From the NCBI RefSeq assembly GCF_005222675.1, contig NZ_STGE01000049.1:62001-126000 (forward strand): a stretch of 64,000 nt of DNA, given 5' to 3'. Of this stretch, positions 18,159-27,601 are shown one piece after another; the stretch's first letter is position 1, and every line of letters starts with the position of its first letter. The notes under the pieces were generated by a model. That model had not been told where the DNA came from and searched no databases. It was given only the letters and a program-made list of their open reading frames with translations. This stretch comes from Mycolicibacterium sp. CR10 (lineage in GTDB: Bacteria; Actinomycetota; Actinomycetes; Mycobacteriales; Mycobacteriaceae). The translations under genes and the position numbers were made by a program.

Positions 18159-18952
18159 ACAACCTGTATCGCGAACTCGCGCCGATCACCGACGTCGCGT
18201 GGTCGGAGATCGAGCAGGAGGCGACACGCACGTTCAAGCGCCATATCGCCGGTCGCCGGGTGGTCGACGTCAGTGAGCCCGGCGGTCCGGTGACCGCCGC
18301 GGTGAGCACGGGTCATCTGCTCGACGTAGCCGCGCCCGGTGACGGGGTTCTCGCCCACTTGCGTGACGCCCGGCCGCTGGTGCGGCTGCGGGTGCCGTTC
18401 ACCGTCAGCCGGGTCGACGTCGACGACGTCGAGCGCGGATCGCAGGACTCGGACTGGGACCCGGTCAAGGAGGCGGCCAAAAAGCTTGCCTTCGTGGAGG
18501 ATCGGGCGATCTTCGAGGGGTACGAAGCCGCGCACATCGGCGGCATCCGCAAGTGCAGCTCCAATCCGGCGCTGGCGTTGCCGGAGGATCCACGCGAGAT
18601 TCCCGACGTGATCGCCCAGGCGCTGTCGGAGCTGCGACTGGCGGGCGTCGACGGACCGTACTCGGTGTTGCTGTCCGCCGATGTCTACACCCAGGTCAGC
18701 GAGTCGACGGCGCACGGGTATCCGATCCGCGAGCACATCAACCGTCTGGTGGACGGCGACATCATCTGGGCGCCCGCGATCGACGGCGCGTTCGTGTTGT
18801 CCACCCGCGGTGGAGATTTCGACCTGCAGCTGGGCACCGACGTGTCGATCGGCTACCTGTCGCATGACGCCGACAGCGTGCAGCTGTACCTGCAGGAGAC
18901 GCTGACGTTCCTCTGCTACACCGCCGAGGCGTCGGTCGCGCTGAGCGCCTGA
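18155..18952 (+). CDS. Family 1 encapsulin shell protein (Cfp29-like)
   Basis: The 265-aa protein matches the HK97-fold encapsulin Cfp29 (Rv0798c). The start MNNLYRELAPITDVAWSEIE and the sequence KRHIAGRRVVDVSEPGGP are family-typical. The shells assemble in the cytosol and enclose cargo with C-terminal targeting peptides, here the DyP peroxidase. The ATG overlaps the DyP stop as ATGA, which couples shell and cargo expression. It converges with purQ. Confidence 0.93.
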   Translation: MNNLYRELAPITDVAWSEIEQEATRTFKRHIAGRRVVDVSEPGGPVTAAVSTGHLLDVAAPGDGVLAHLRDARPLVRLRVPFTVSRVDVDDVERGSQDSDWDPVKEAAKKLAFVEDRAIFEGYEAAHIGGIRKCSSNPALALPEDPREIPDVIAQALSELRLAGVDGPYSVLLSADVYTQVSESTAHGYPIREHINRLVDGDIIWAPAIDGAFVLSTRGGDFDLQLGTDVSIGYLSHDADSVQLYLQETLTFLCYTAEASVALSA

Positions 18953-18964
18953 ACCGGGTGCGGG

Positions 18965-19642
18965 CTACGCCGCCAGCACCGTATCCAGCGCGGAGTAGAA
19001 CAGCCCGAGCCCGTCGTCGGACGGGCCGGTCAGGGCCTCCGTGGCGTGCTCGGGATGCGGCATCAGGCCGACGACGCGGCCGTTGGCCGAGCTGACGCCC
19101 GCGATAGAGCGCATCGAGCCGTTCGGGTTGTCGCCGCGGTACCGGAACACCACCCGATTCTCACCCTCGAGTTCGTCGAGCAGGTCCTCGCTCGCAACGT
19201 AGCGGCCCTCGCCGGACTTCAGCGGCACCAGCAGGTCGGCACCCTGCTCGTAGCGCGACGTCCACGCGGTCGAGTTGGACGCGACCTCCAGCCAGACGTC
19301 GCGGCACACGAAGTGCAGGCCCGCGTTGCGGGTCAGCGCGCCGGGCAGCAGGCCTGCTTCGCAGAGCACCTGAAAACCGTTGCAGATGCCCAGTACCGGC
19401 ATCCCGCGCCCGGCGGCGGCGACAACCTCGCCCATCACCGGCGCGAAGCGTGCGATTGCTCCGCAGCGCAGGTAGTCGCCATAGGAGAACCCGCCGGGAA
19501 CCACCACGGCGTCGACCCCCTTGAGGTCGGCGTCGGCGTGCCACAGACTTACCGATTCGGCGCCTGCCAGCCGCACCGCTCGCGCGGCGTCGACGTCGTC
19601 GAGGGTGCCCGGGAACGTGATGACACCCACACGGGTGGTCAT
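18965..19642 (-). CDS. purQ: FGAM synthase glutaminase subunit
   Basis: The 225-aa class I glutamine amidotransferase supplies ammonia to PurL. Visible features are VPGGFSYGDYLRCGAIARF, the nucleophile region GICNGFQVLCE and the His/Glu pair in MPHPEHA. It overlaps purS by four bases and is cotranscribed with it. Confidence 0.97.
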   Translation of the reverse strand: MTTRVGVITFPGTLDDVDAARAVRLAGAESVSLWHADADLKGVDAVVVPGGFSYGDYLRCGAIARFAPVMGEVVAAAGRGMPVLGICNGFQVLCEAGLLPGALTRNAGLHFVCRDVWLEVASNSTAWTSRYEQGADLLVPLKSGEGRYVASEDLLDELEGENRVVFRYRGDNPNGSMRSIAGVSSANGRVVGLMPHPEHATEALTGPSDDGLGLFYSALDTVLAA

Positions 19643-19881
19643 TGCCCGTCCTCCCGGCTGACGGTCCAGTCCTCGATCACGGTGTTGGCCAGAAGCGATT
19701 CCGCGATCTCGGCGAGCTTCTCGTCATCGATGCCGTCATCGACCTCGAGCTCGAATCGCTTGCCCTGTCGTACATCTGAGACGCCGTTGAAGCCGAGACG
19801 GCCGAGGGCACCCACGATCGCCTGCCCCTGAGGGTCGAGGATCTCGGTCTTCGGCATGACGTGCACCACCACTTTTGCCAC
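19639..19881 (-). CDS. purS: FGAM synthase subunit PurS
   Basis: The 80-aa protein has the PurS pattern: KVVVHVMPKTEILDPQGQAI, then GFNGVSDVRQGKRFEL. PurS bridges PurQ and the small-type PurL in the FGAM synthase complex. The start at 19881 is the only ATG that keeps the first beta strand. Confidence 0.95.
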   Translation of the reverse strand: MAKVVVHVMPKTEILDPQGQAIVGALGRLGFNGVSDVRQGKRFELEVDDGIDDEKLAEIAESLLANTVIEDWTVSREDGQ

Positions 19882-19916
19882 GGCGTCACTCTACCTGCGA
19901 CGACTGCGGTGCGGTT

Positions 19917-20585
19917 TCACCGGCACGACCCGAGGTAGGCGGCGCACAGCGGCCCGGCCATCGCGTCGAACACCTGGGCGTCCGAAACGGCCGGCCATTC
20001 GACCTGTGCGGGCAGCGTCGTCCACAGCACCACCTCGACCAGCGTGCTGTTGCCGGGATCGGCGAGCAGATAGGCATGCATGGCCCGGCTGCCCGGGTCG
20101 CTGACCACCGCCGCGAAACGCTGCGCGTCGCTGGTGGTGATCGACGGCGAGATCTGGGGCGCGGTCAGGTGGCAGTTCGCCAGCGCGATCCGGGCCTTCT
20201 CCAGCGTTTCCAGCGCCAAGCGCCCGCCTGTCACGGTATCGCCGCGCCAGTGCATCACCTGGACCCACAGGTTCCACTGTCCTGCCGGGTTGGGCACCAC
20301 GGCGCGGGCCGCCACCGAGTAGTCCCGCGGATCGCCGACTGCGGCAGGAACCGCGCACCACGCGTCGAGCTCGAAGCGGGGCCGGGCGGCGGTGACCGCC
20401 ACACCGGGCAGGCTCGGCCAGTGGTACACCGGGAACAAGGGAAGGGAACTCGATTCGATCCACGCGGAATCGGGGACGGCATCACAGATGGGCGGACAGA
20501 ATCCCGGCACGGACCGTGCGGCGCCCGGCGTGAACACCAGTCCGCACATGGTCAGCGCCACCGCGAGCATCAATCTCACGTACAC
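19917..20585 (-). CDS. Secreted conserved mycobacterial protein (Rv0787-like position)
   Basis: The 222-aa product has a clear signal peptide (MLAVALTMCGLVFTPGAARS) and is predicted to be exported. The mature part has several Cys residues (FCPPICD, WCAVP, NCHL, LCAAYLGSC) that could form disulfides. No domain is recognised. It lies upstream of purS on the same strand, 35 bp away, and is divergent from the MBL-fold gene. Confidence 0.7.
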   Translation of the reverse strand: MYVRLMLAVALTMCGLVFTPGAARSVPGFCPPICDAVPDSAWIESSSLPLFPVYHWPSLPGVAVTAARPRFELDAWCAVPAAVGDPRDYSVAARAVVPNPAGQWNLWVQVMHWRGDTVTGGRLALETLEKARIALANCHLTAPQISPSITTSDAQRFAAVVSDPGSRAMHAYLLADPGNSTLVEVVLWTTLPAQVEWPAVSDAQVFDAMAGPLCAAYLGSCR

Positions 20586-20612
20586 CTACCCCCTGCGCGC
20601 CACACTATAGGT

Positions 20613-21266
20613 ATGCAGCTCACACATTTCGGACATTCGTGCCTCCTGGCGAGCTTTAGCGACGGCCCGAGCGACACCACCGTGTTGTTCGACCCGGGCA
20701 ACTTCTCGCACGGCTTCGAGGGCATCACCGGCCTGTCGGCGATCCTGATCACCCATCAGCATCCCGACCATGCCGACAGGGAGCGGCTGCCGGCTCTGCT
20801 GGAGGCCAACCCCCAGGCCGCGCTCTACGCCGACCCGCAGACGGCCGCTGAGCTGGGAGCTCCGTGGCAGGCGGTCCACGTCGGCGACGAGCTGTCCATC
20901 GGGCACCTGACGGTGCGCGGCGTCGGCGGCCGGCACGCGGTGATCCACCCGGATATCCCTGTCATCGACAACATTTCATATCTGATCGGCGATGGTGGGC
21001 ACCCCGCCCGGCTGATGCATCCCGGCGACGCCCTGTTCGTTCCCGGCGAGCCTGTCGAGGTGCTGGCCGCGCCCGCCGCGGCCCCGTGGATGAAGATCTC
21101 CGAGGCGGTGGACTACCTGCGTGCCGTGGCGCCGACGCACGCGGTGCCGATCCATCAGGGCATCGTCGCGAAGGAGGCCCGCGGCATCTACTATGGGCGG
21201 CTGTCCGAACTGACCGACACCGACTTCCAGGTGCTCGACGAGGAGAACGGCACCGAGTTCTCGTGA
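20613..21266 (+). CDS. MBL-fold metal-dependent hydrolase
   Basis: The 217-aa protein is a small beta-lactamase-fold hydrolase of the UlaG/YtnP-like group. Metal ligands are visible in HFGHSC and the HxHxDH motif ILITHQHPDHAD, with a later His in LMHPGDALF. The C-terminal block APTHAVPIHQGI fits the family. It matches Rv0786c. The stop overlaps the next start as GTGA. The substrate is unknown. Confidence 0.82.
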   Translation: MQLTHFGHSCLLASFSDGPSDTTVLFDPGNFSHGFEGITGLSAILITHQHPDHADRERLPALLEANPQAALYADPQTAAELGAPWQAVHVGDELSIGHLTVRGVGGRHAVIHPDIPVIDNISYLIGDGGHPARLMHPGDALFVPGEPVEVLAAPAAAPWMKISEAVDYLRAVAPTHAVPIHQGIVAKEARGIYYGRLSELTDTDFQVLDEENGTEFS

Positions 21267-21883
21267 CCCGGCTGGTGTTCACCGGTCACATCGCGGGGTT
21301 CGGTACCCGCGCCGGGGTGCGAATGGTCGTGGGATCGTGGCTGGAATCGCCGTTCGGCCACTTCGCCGACGTCATGGTGGAAACGGCGGACGGCCAACGC
21401 ACCCTGCTGGCCCCCAGCGAACAGGTGGCCGAATTCGTCTCCGCCACCTACACGTTCGACCGGCGTGAGATCGGTCCGGTCGCAGTGCACCACACCGCGG
21501 ACGGGTTCACGGTCACCGCGCCGGGACTCGAGGTGACAGGCGAACTGGGTGGCCCGGCACCGTTCGACTGGCTGCTGCGCATGGTTCCCGCACCGCTGTC
21601 GCGCGCACCGTGGTGGCTGCGTGGCATCAATCCTATTGCGTCACGCCTGGTCTCGGGGGTCCAGACCGCGGGCAGCGCGGGTAACGGCCGCCGGGAGTAT
21701 TACGGTGTGCGCCGGACCAGGCGCATCAGTGCCGTGCGGGGCAGGTTCGGCGGTGTGGATCTCGGCGGGGTCGCCGATCTCGATCCTCCGGTGCGGTTCG
21801 GTTTCTCGTCGGCGCCGCCGACGCCGCAGATGGTGTCGGTGACGACGACGATCGACCTGCCGCGCGAGGTGTCTGCGGTCTAG
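21263..21883 (+). CDS. Conserved hypothetical protein
   Basis: The 206-aa product starts MTRLVFTGHIAGFGTRAGVRMVVGSW and looks like an all-beta protein with a Trp/Pro-rich middle (LLRMVPAPLSRAPWWLRG). No known domain is recognised. The GTG start overlaps the MBL gene stop, so the two are translationally coupled. Its 3' end overlaps the convergent FAD dehydrogenase gene by four bases. Confidence 0.65.
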   Translation: MTRLVFTGHIAGFGTRAGVRMVVGSWLESPFGHFADVMVETADGQRTLLAPSEQVAEFVSATYTFDRREIGPVAVHHTADGFTVTAPGLEVTGELGGPAPFDWLLRMVPAPLSRAPWWLRGINPIASRLVSGVQTAGSAGNGRREYYGVRRTRRISAVRGRFGGVDLGGVADLDPPVRFGFSSAPPTPQMVSVTTTIDLPREVSAV

Positions 21884-23517
21884 CCGACGTCGCGGGCGGC
21901 GGCGCGCCCTGCCGCCCGGCCGGAGAACACGCACCCGCCGAGGAAGGTCCCCTCCAGCGAACGGTAGCCGTGCACCCCGCCGCCGCCGAACCCGGCCGCC
22001 TCACCGGCGGCGTACAGACCGGGCAGCACGGACCCGTCACCGCGCAGCACCCGCGACTCGAGGTCGGTTTCCAGGCCTCCCAATGACTTTCGCGTGAGGA
22101 TGTGCAGCTTCACCGCGATCAGCGGTCCGGCCTTCGGGTCGGTCAGCCGGTGCGGGGCGACCACGCGGCTGACACGGTCCGCCAGGTATCTGCGCGCCGC
22201 GCGGATCGCGGTGATCTGGCTGTCCTTGGTGAACCGGTTGACCACCTCCCGGTCCCTCGCGGTGACCTCTGCCTCGACGACGGCGAAATCCAGCGGTTCG
22301 ACGTCGGGCACGGCATTCATCGCCGAGACCAGGTCGCGCAGCGAGTCGGCGGAAACGAAGTCGACCCCCTTGTCGACGAACGCGTGGACGGGCGCCGGAC
22401 CGTTGCGGCCGCGCTCCAGCACCGCACGCACGCTGCGATTCGTCAGATCTGGGTTCTGCTCCTGGCCCGAAAGGCCGAATTCTTTGTCGATGATCCGCGA
22501 ATTGAGCAGGAACCACGTGTAGTCGTGGCCCGTCTTGGCGATGTATTCCAACGTGCCGAGGGTGTCGAAGCCCGGGTACAGCGGTGCCGGCAGGCGCCTG
22601 CCGGTGGCGTCCAGCCACAGCGACGACGGCCCCGGAAGGATCCGGATGCCGTGCAGCGGCCAGATCGGGTCGTAGTTGGTGATGCCCTCGACGTAGTGCC
22701 ACATCCGGTCGCTGTTGATGATGTTTCCGCCCGCGGCCGCCGAAATCCCCAGCATCCGGCCGTCCACATGGGCCGGCACCCCACTGAGCAGCTGCTCGGG
22801 AACCCGGCCCATGCGTGCCGGCCAATTCTTGCGGACCAGGTCGTGGTTGCCTCCGATTCCACCGCTGGCCACAACGACCGCCTGGGCTCGGAATTCGAAA
22901 TCTCCCAGCACCTTTCGTGATGACGGGGCTCCCCGCGGGGCGGTGGACGGTTCCAGCACCGCACCGCGGACCCCGACCACCGACCCGTCCTCGACGAGGA
23001 TTTCGTCGACGCGGTGCCGGTGAGCGAAGAGCACCAGCGGTCCGGTCAGCCTGCGCGCGAAGATATCGACGAGGGCCGGCCCCGTCCCCCAGGTGATATG
23101 GAAGCGCGGCACCGAGTTCCCGTGCCCACGCGCGTCGTAGCCACCGCGCTCGGCCCAGCCCACCAGAGCGAACGTCTGCAGCCCGCGCTCACGCAACCAA
23201 CTGCGCTTCTCCCCTGCGGCGAAGTCGACGTAGGCGTGGGCCCACTGCCGGGGCCAGTGATCCTCGGGGCGGTCGAATCCCGCGGTGCCGAGCCAGTCCT
23301 GCAGTGCCAGCTCGTGGCTGTCGCGAATCCCCAGCCGTCGTTGTTCGGGACTGTCGACGAAGAACAGGCCTCCGAACGACCAGAACGCCTGGCCACCGAT
23401 GTTGGCCTCGTTCTCCTGGTCGATGATCAGAACGCGGCGGCCGCGTTCGACCAACTCGCAAGCGGCCACCAGGCCCGCCAGACCCGCGCCCACCACGATG
23501 ACATCAGCGTCAGCCAT
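21880..23517 (-). CDS. FAD-binding dehydrogenase (KstD/fumarate-reductase-like)
   Basis: The 545-aa flavoprotein opens with the dinucleotide motif VIVVGAGLAGLVAACELVERG and ends with a second FAD block, LPGLYAAGEAAGFGGGGVHG. The fold is that of the fumarate-reductase/3-ketosteroid dehydrogenase superfamily and the gene matches Rv0785. The substrate is unknown; the clade is usually annotated only as FAD-binding dehydrogenase. Confidence 0.85.
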   Translation of the reverse strand: MADADVIVVGAGLAGLVAACELVERGRRVLIIDQENEANIGGQAFWSFGGLFFVDSPEQRRLGIRDSHELALQDWLGTAGFDRPEDHWPRQWAHAYVDFAAGEKRSWLRERGLQTFALVGWAERGGYDARGHGNSVPRFHITWGTGPALVDIFARRLTGPLVLFAHRHRVDEILVEDGSVVGVRGAVLEPSTAPRGAPSSRKVLGDFEFRAQAVVVASGGIGGNHDLVRKNWPARMGRVPEQLLSGVPAHVDGRMLGISAAAGGNIINSDRMWHYVEGITNYDPIWPLHGIRILPGPSSLWLDATGRRLPAPLYPGFDTLGTLEYIAKTGHDYTWFLLNSRIIDKEFGLSGQEQNPDLTNRSVRAVLERGRNGPAPVHAFVDKGVDFVSADSLRDLVSAMNAVPDVEPLDFAVVEAEVTARDREVVNRFTKDSQITAIRAARRYLADRVSRVVAPHRLTDPKAGPLIAVKLHILTRKSLGGLETDLESRVLRGDGSVLPGLYAAGEAAGFGGGGVHGYRSLEGTFLGGCVFSGRAAGRAAARDVG

Positions 23518-23542
23518 GAGCTCAATCTACGACGGGCGGCCA

Positions 23543-24247
23543 TTACGCGGCGTCAGTAAGCGCAGGACGGGTCTGCCATTCGTAGACTGTGGGCTCGCAC
23601 GAGTGCATCAACGCGAGATCGACGGCGTCGAGCATGGCCTGCCGGGGGCCGGGACGGCGTAGGTGGCGGGCCGCCACGGCCACCCGGACGACGCCGCCGC
23701 GCCGTGCGGTGCGCTCGGCGGACAGAACCAGCGTGCGACACCACCAGGGCTCGGCAAGGAAACCTTCCCCGATGCCGAGGACCCGCGAACGTACCGTGGC
23801 CTGGCGGACCAGGTCGGTGACGCCGCTGAGACCGGCCAGAACGCGAAATCCATTGCGGGGCAGAATCATCGATGCGCCATGGGAGACGTTCCAGCCCGGG
23901 GCGGCGAACAGCCGGGTTCGCAGGCCGAGGTGTTCGAGTACCCGGTCGGCGGCCATCACCCGAAGGTTGGCCTCGTGCGCGGGCAGTGTCGCGAACTCGC
24001 CCCGTCGCTGCTTGGTCGCGGCCTCGTCGAAGCCGTGCAGCACGATCGCATCGCCCTCGACGCGCTGCTCGATCAGCCAGTCCACCGTCGTCGCGTCGCG
24101 GTCGAGGCGGTAGCCGCCCTTCAGACGGGGTGCCACCAGATACGACGCGGGGACACCGCGGTCTTCGAGTCGAGTCCGAAATGCGGCGACGTCGTCGAGC
24201 GTGCGGTCGCTGATCCCGGAGATCGACACGATCAGTTGTCCTGCCAC
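23543..24247 (-). CDS. DUF2334 polysaccharide-deacetylase-like protein
   Basis: The 234-aa protein begins MAGQLIVSISGISDRTLDDVAAF and has the DUF2334 blocks GDAIVLHGFDEA and RLFAAPGWNVSHGA. These correspond to an NodB-like barrel with altered catalytic residues. It matches Rv0784. There is no signal peptide. It lies 25 bp downstream of the glutathione-peroxidase region boundary and upstream of the FAD gene on the same strand. Confidence 0.7.
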   Translation of the reverse strand: MAGQLIVSISGISDRTLDDVAAFRTRLEDRGVPASYLVAPRLKGGYRLDRDATTVDWLIEQRVEGDAIVLHGFDEAATKQRRGEFATLPAHEANLRVMAADRVLEHLGLRTRLFAAPGWNVSHGASMILPRNGFRVLAGLSGVTDLVRQATVRSRVLGIGEGFLAEPWWCRTLVLSAERTARRGGVVRVAVAARHLRRPGPRQAMLDAVDLALMHSCEPTVYEWQTRPALTDAA

Positions 24248-24314
24248 GCCCGCAGTGTCGCAACGTCAGGTGTCCTGATGGCCAACAACTCGCCGACCGC
24301 AGGTGTCGTTTCGG

Positions 24315-24812
24315 CTAGCGCGGTAAGACGGCTTCGATCGCAGCGATCACCTCGGGGGCGTCGGGTTCGGTGCGGGGCCGGAACCTCGTGACCTCGGTGG
24401 CACCCGGGGCGAGGAGGAACTTCTCGAAGTTCCACTGCACGTCACCGGCTTCGCCCTGCGCGTCGGCGGTCTTGGTCAGCTCGGCATAGAGCGGGTGCCT
24501 GCCGGGGCCGTTGACCTCGGTCTTGGCCAGCAGCGGGAAGGTCACCCCGTAGGTCGTCGAGCAGAACGTCTGGATCTCCTCGGCGCTGCCGGGCTCCTGC
24601 CCCATGAACTGGTTGCACGGCACACCGATCACCGTCAGGCCGCGGCCGCCGTAGTCCTTCGCCAGCTTCTCCAGCGCGCTGTACTGCGGCGTCAGGCCGC
24701 ACTTGGAGGCGACGTTCACCACCAGCGCAGCGCCTTCGGCCAACTCGGCGAGCGTGGTGGACCGGCCGTCCAGGGTGGTCAGGGCGATGTCAGGCAGAGC
24801 GGTCTCGGTCAT
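24315..24812 (-). CDS. Glutathione-peroxidase-family thiol peroxidase
   Basis: The 165-aa protein has the thioredoxin-like GPx fold with peroxidatic Cys in NVASKCGLTPQY, Gln/Asn in CNQFMGQEPG and the Trp motif VQWNFEKFLL. Bacterial forms of this type usually use thioredoxin or mycothiol-linked reductants rather than glutathione, and mycobacteria lack glutathione. It lies 21 bp downstream of a TetR gene on the same strand, so that TetR may belong to its operon. Confidence 0.88.
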   Translation of the reverse strand: MTETALPDIALTTLDGRSTTLAELAEGAALVVNVASKCGLTPQYSALEKLAKDYGGRGLTVIGVPCNQFMGQEPGSAEEIQTFCSTTYGVTFPLLAKTEVNGPGRHPLYAELTKTADAQGEAGDVQWNFEKFLLAPGATEVTRFRPRTEPDAPEVIAAIEAVLPR

Positions 24813-24833
24813 GGAGCCGACGGTACCGCCGGC

Positions 24834-25388
24834 TCACTTCGTGAACAGCATCCGGGCCACCCGCTGCGCGGTGGCCACAGGGTCGGAATCGGTGTCGATC
24901 GCCTCGTTGAGCCAGAGCATCGCGAATCCGTGCACCAGTGACCAGGCGGCCAGCGCGGCCGCCTGCGGATCCTCTGTGGCGCGCGCATCATCCAGCGTGC
25001 CGACGCCGGTCGCCAGCTCGGCGCCCGCAGCGTCCTGGGCGGCGATCAGCTCGGCGTCCTCCGGGTTCACCAGCGAGCGGTCGAACATCACCTCGTAGTG
25101 GCCGGGATGGTCGACCGCGAACCGCACGTACGCCAGTGCGGCGTCGCCGAATTCAGGCCGCGCCTGCGCGAGCGCGGTGGCGAGCAGTCGCCAGCCCTGT
25201 GCCGCCAGCGCGGTGAACAGCCCACGCCGATCCACGAAATGATGTGCTGGCGCTGCGTGGGAAACGCCTGCGGCGCGGGCCAATTCACGCAGTGAGACAC
25301 CGTCCGCGCCGCGCTCGGCCACCAATTGCGCGGCCTGCTCGAGGATCACGGACTTCAGGTCGCCATGGTGATAGGTGCCCCTGCTCAT
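24834..25388 (-). CDS. TetR/AcrR-family transcriptional regulator
   Basis: The 184-aa regulator begins MSRGTYHHGDLKSVILEQAAQL and has the helix-turn-helix VSLRELARAAGVSHAAPAHHFVDRRGLFTALA. The YHHGDL start is characteristic of this TetR subfamily, so the ATG at 25388 is preferred over an upstream start at 25418. The C-terminal ligand domain is unassigned. It is followed by the peroxidase gene. Confidence 0.85.
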   Translation of the reverse strand: MSRGTYHHGDLKSVILEQAAQLVAERGADGVSLRELARAAGVSHAAPAHHFVDRRGLFTALAAQGWRLLATALAQARPEFGDAALAYVRFAVDHPGHYEVMFDRSLVNPEDAELIAAQDAAGAELATGVGTLDDARATEDPQAAALAAWSLVHGFAMLWLNEAIDTDSDPVATAQRVARMLFTK

Positions 25389-25483
25389 GGCGATCATCCT
25401 AGCCACATATCTTGACACCGCCTAGATCATCGGCTGGCAGGCCGCCCCTGCGCGACTCGACGAGGCAGCCGGGACCCACGGGG

Positions 25484-27601
25484 TCACGATGGCCCGACCG
25501 TCGTCGTTGCTTTGGCGGCATCCAGTAACCAGGCGTACTGGAACGCCGCCTCCTTCCAACGCTCGTAGCGGCCGCTGATGCCGCCGTGCCCGGCGTTCAT
25601 CTCCGTCTTGAGCAGCACCTTGGCGGCGTCTTTCGCCGGATCGACCTGTGCATGACGCAGCGCGGCAACCCATTTCGCCGGCTCCACGTAGTACACCCTG
25701 GTGTCGTTGAGCGAGGTCATCGCCAGGATCGCCGGATAGGTTTTGGCTTCGACGTTCTCGTACGGCGAGTAGGACTTCATGTACCGGTACACCTCGGGGT
25801 CCTCGAGCGGATTGCCCCACTCGTCCCACTCGGTGACGGTCAGCGGCAGCGACGGATCCAGGATCGTCGTCAGGGGGTCCACGAAGGGCACCGCGGCCAG
25901 GATGCCGGCGAACAGGTCGGGCGCCAGGTTGGCCACCGCGCCCATCAACAGGCCGCCGGCGCTTCCGCCGTAGGCCACCAGATTCTCCGGCCGGGTGACG
26001 TCGGTGCCGACCAGATGTGTTGCCACCGAGATGAAATCGGTGAATGTGTTGCGCTTCTCCAGCATCTTGCCGTGCTCGTACCACGGCCTGCCGAGTTCGC
26101 CGCCGCCGCGCACGTGGGCGATCGCAAACACCATCCCGCGGTCGAGCAGCGACAGCCGCGCAATCGAGAATCGCGGGTCTTCACACGACTCGTAGGCACC
26201 GTAGCCGTACAGCAGCACCGGGGCCGGGTACTGCAGGCCTGCCCGGTGGATGATCGAGATCGGGACGCGCGCGCCATCGGGTGCGACCGCCCAGTCCCGT
26301 CGCTCGACATAGTCCTGCGGACGGTAGTCACCCAGCACCGGTTGTTCGCGCAGCAGCGTCCGCTCGCCGGTGGCAAGGTCGAGGTCGTAGATCCGCACCG
26401 GGGTGACGAACGACGTCGCGCCGATCCGCAGCTTGGGCGCCTTCCAGTTCGGGTTGGCCGACAGCCCGACCGACATCAGCTCCGAGTCGAACGTGACGTC
26501 TTCGGCTTGGCCGTACTCCGCTCCCTCGATGGGCCACAGCTGGATTCGCGGCAGCGCATCGCTGCGGTAGCTGACCACCAGGTGGCTGTCGAACGCGTCG
26601 ACGGAGTCCAGTCGGACATCGCCACGATGCGCGATCAGGGTCCGCACCGCCAGCGGATCGCTGACCGGCGCCTCCACCAGGGTGAAGTTCTCCGCCCCGT
26701 CGTTGTGCAGGATGAGGAACCGGTCCTCGCCGCCGACGACGGCGTGATCGACCGAATATTCGACGCTGTCGCGGCGCGGCCACACGCTGGCGAACTCGGC
26801 CTGCGGATCGGCCGCATCCCCGTAGAGCAACTCCGAGGTCACCGCGCTTCCGGCGGCGATGATGACGTATTTGTTGCTCCGGGTGCGGCCGACGGCCACC
26901 CAGAACCGTTCGTCGGGTTCGTGATACACCCGTTCGGCCGCCAGGCCGGCTCCCAGGCGGTGCCGCCACACGGTGTCGGGGCGCCAGGCGTCGTCCACGG
27001 TGACGTAGTAGACGGTGTGATTGTCGGCGGCCCAGGTGGCGCCCGCGCCGATCCCGACGATCTCGTCCTCGTAGCGTCGACCGGTCCGTAAATCCTTGAA
27101 CCGCAACGTGTACCGTTCGTCACCCTTGACGTCCACCGAATACGCCAGGATGTTTCCGTCCACGCTGACGGTGGCCGCGCCCAGGGAGAAGAAGTCGTGG
27201 CCCTGCGCCTCGATGTTCTCGTCCAGCAGCACCTGCTCGCCCGGAATCTCGGTGTTCTCATCGAACTGGGGGGGTGTCCAGTCATGGCGGTCGGTGACGG
27301 GGCAACGGCATTGCACGCCGTACTGCTTTCCCTGGAAGCTCCGGCCGTAGTACCACCAATCGCCGCGCCGGGTCGGCACCGAGAGATCCGTCTCCTTGGT
27401 CCTGGCCTTGATCTCGTCGAAGATGCTCTGCCGCAGGGACTCCAGATCCGCGGTCACACTCTCGGTGTAGGTGTTCTCGGCTTCGAGGTGATCGATGACC
27501 TCCTGGTTGGACTTGTCCCGCAGCCACTCGTAGGGGTCGTTGAACACGTCGCCGTGGTGCTCGCGCCGGTGCTCCACTCGCTTGGCGATCGGTGGCTTCA
27601 C
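25484..27601 (-). CDS. ptrB: Oligopeptidase B (prolyl oligopeptidase family S9)
   Basis: The 705-aa cytosolic serine peptidase has an N-terminal seven-bladed propeller and a C-terminal alpha/beta-hydrolase domain. The nucleophile motif is YGGSAGGLLMGAV, the acid region is LNDTRVYYVEP, and the catalytic His is in NAGHGGISGRYE. Oligopeptidase B cuts short peptides after basic residues. In M. tuberculosis the homologue is annotated as two adjacent genes (ptrBa, ptrBb), whereas here it is one uninterrupted frame. It overlaps purC by four bases. Confidence 0.94.
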   Translation of the reverse strand: MKPPIAKRVEHRREHHGDVFNDPYEWLRDKSNQEVIDHLEAENTYTESVTADLESLRQSIFDEIKARTKETDLSVPTRRGDWWYYGRSFQGKQYGVQCRCPVTDRHDWTPPQFDENTEIPGEQVLLDENIEAQGHDFFSLGAATVSVDGNILAYSVDVKGDERYTLRFKDLRTGRRYEDEIVGIGAGATWAADNHTVYYVTVDDAWRPDTVWRHRLGAGLAAERVYHEPDERFWVAVGRTRSNKYVIIAAGSAVTSELLYGDAADPQAEFASVWPRRDSVEYSVDHAVVGGEDRFLILHNDGAENFTLVEAPVSDPLAVRTLIAHRGDVRLDSVDAFDSHLVVSYRSDALPRIQLWPIEGAEYGQAEDVTFDSELMSVGLSANPNWKAPKLRIGATSFVTPVRIYDLDLATGERTLLREQPVLGDYRPQDYVERRDWAVAPDGARVPISIIHRAGLQYPAPVLLYGYGAYESCEDPRFSIARLSLLDRGMVFAIAHVRGGGELGRPWYEHGKMLEKRNTFTDFISVATHLVGTDVTRPENLVAYGGSAGGLLMGAVANLAPDLFAGILAAVPFVDPLTTILDPSLPLTVTEWDEWGNPLEDPEVYRYMKSYSPYENVEAKTYPAILAMTSLNDTRVYYVEPAKWVAALRHAQVDPAKDAAKVLLKTEMNAGHGGISGRYERWKEAAFQYAWLLDAAKATTTVGPS

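Noticed and set aside
25586..27091. 501-codon frame antisense to ptrB
   Set aside because: Shadow frame; composition is typical of the reverse strand of a GC-rich gene.
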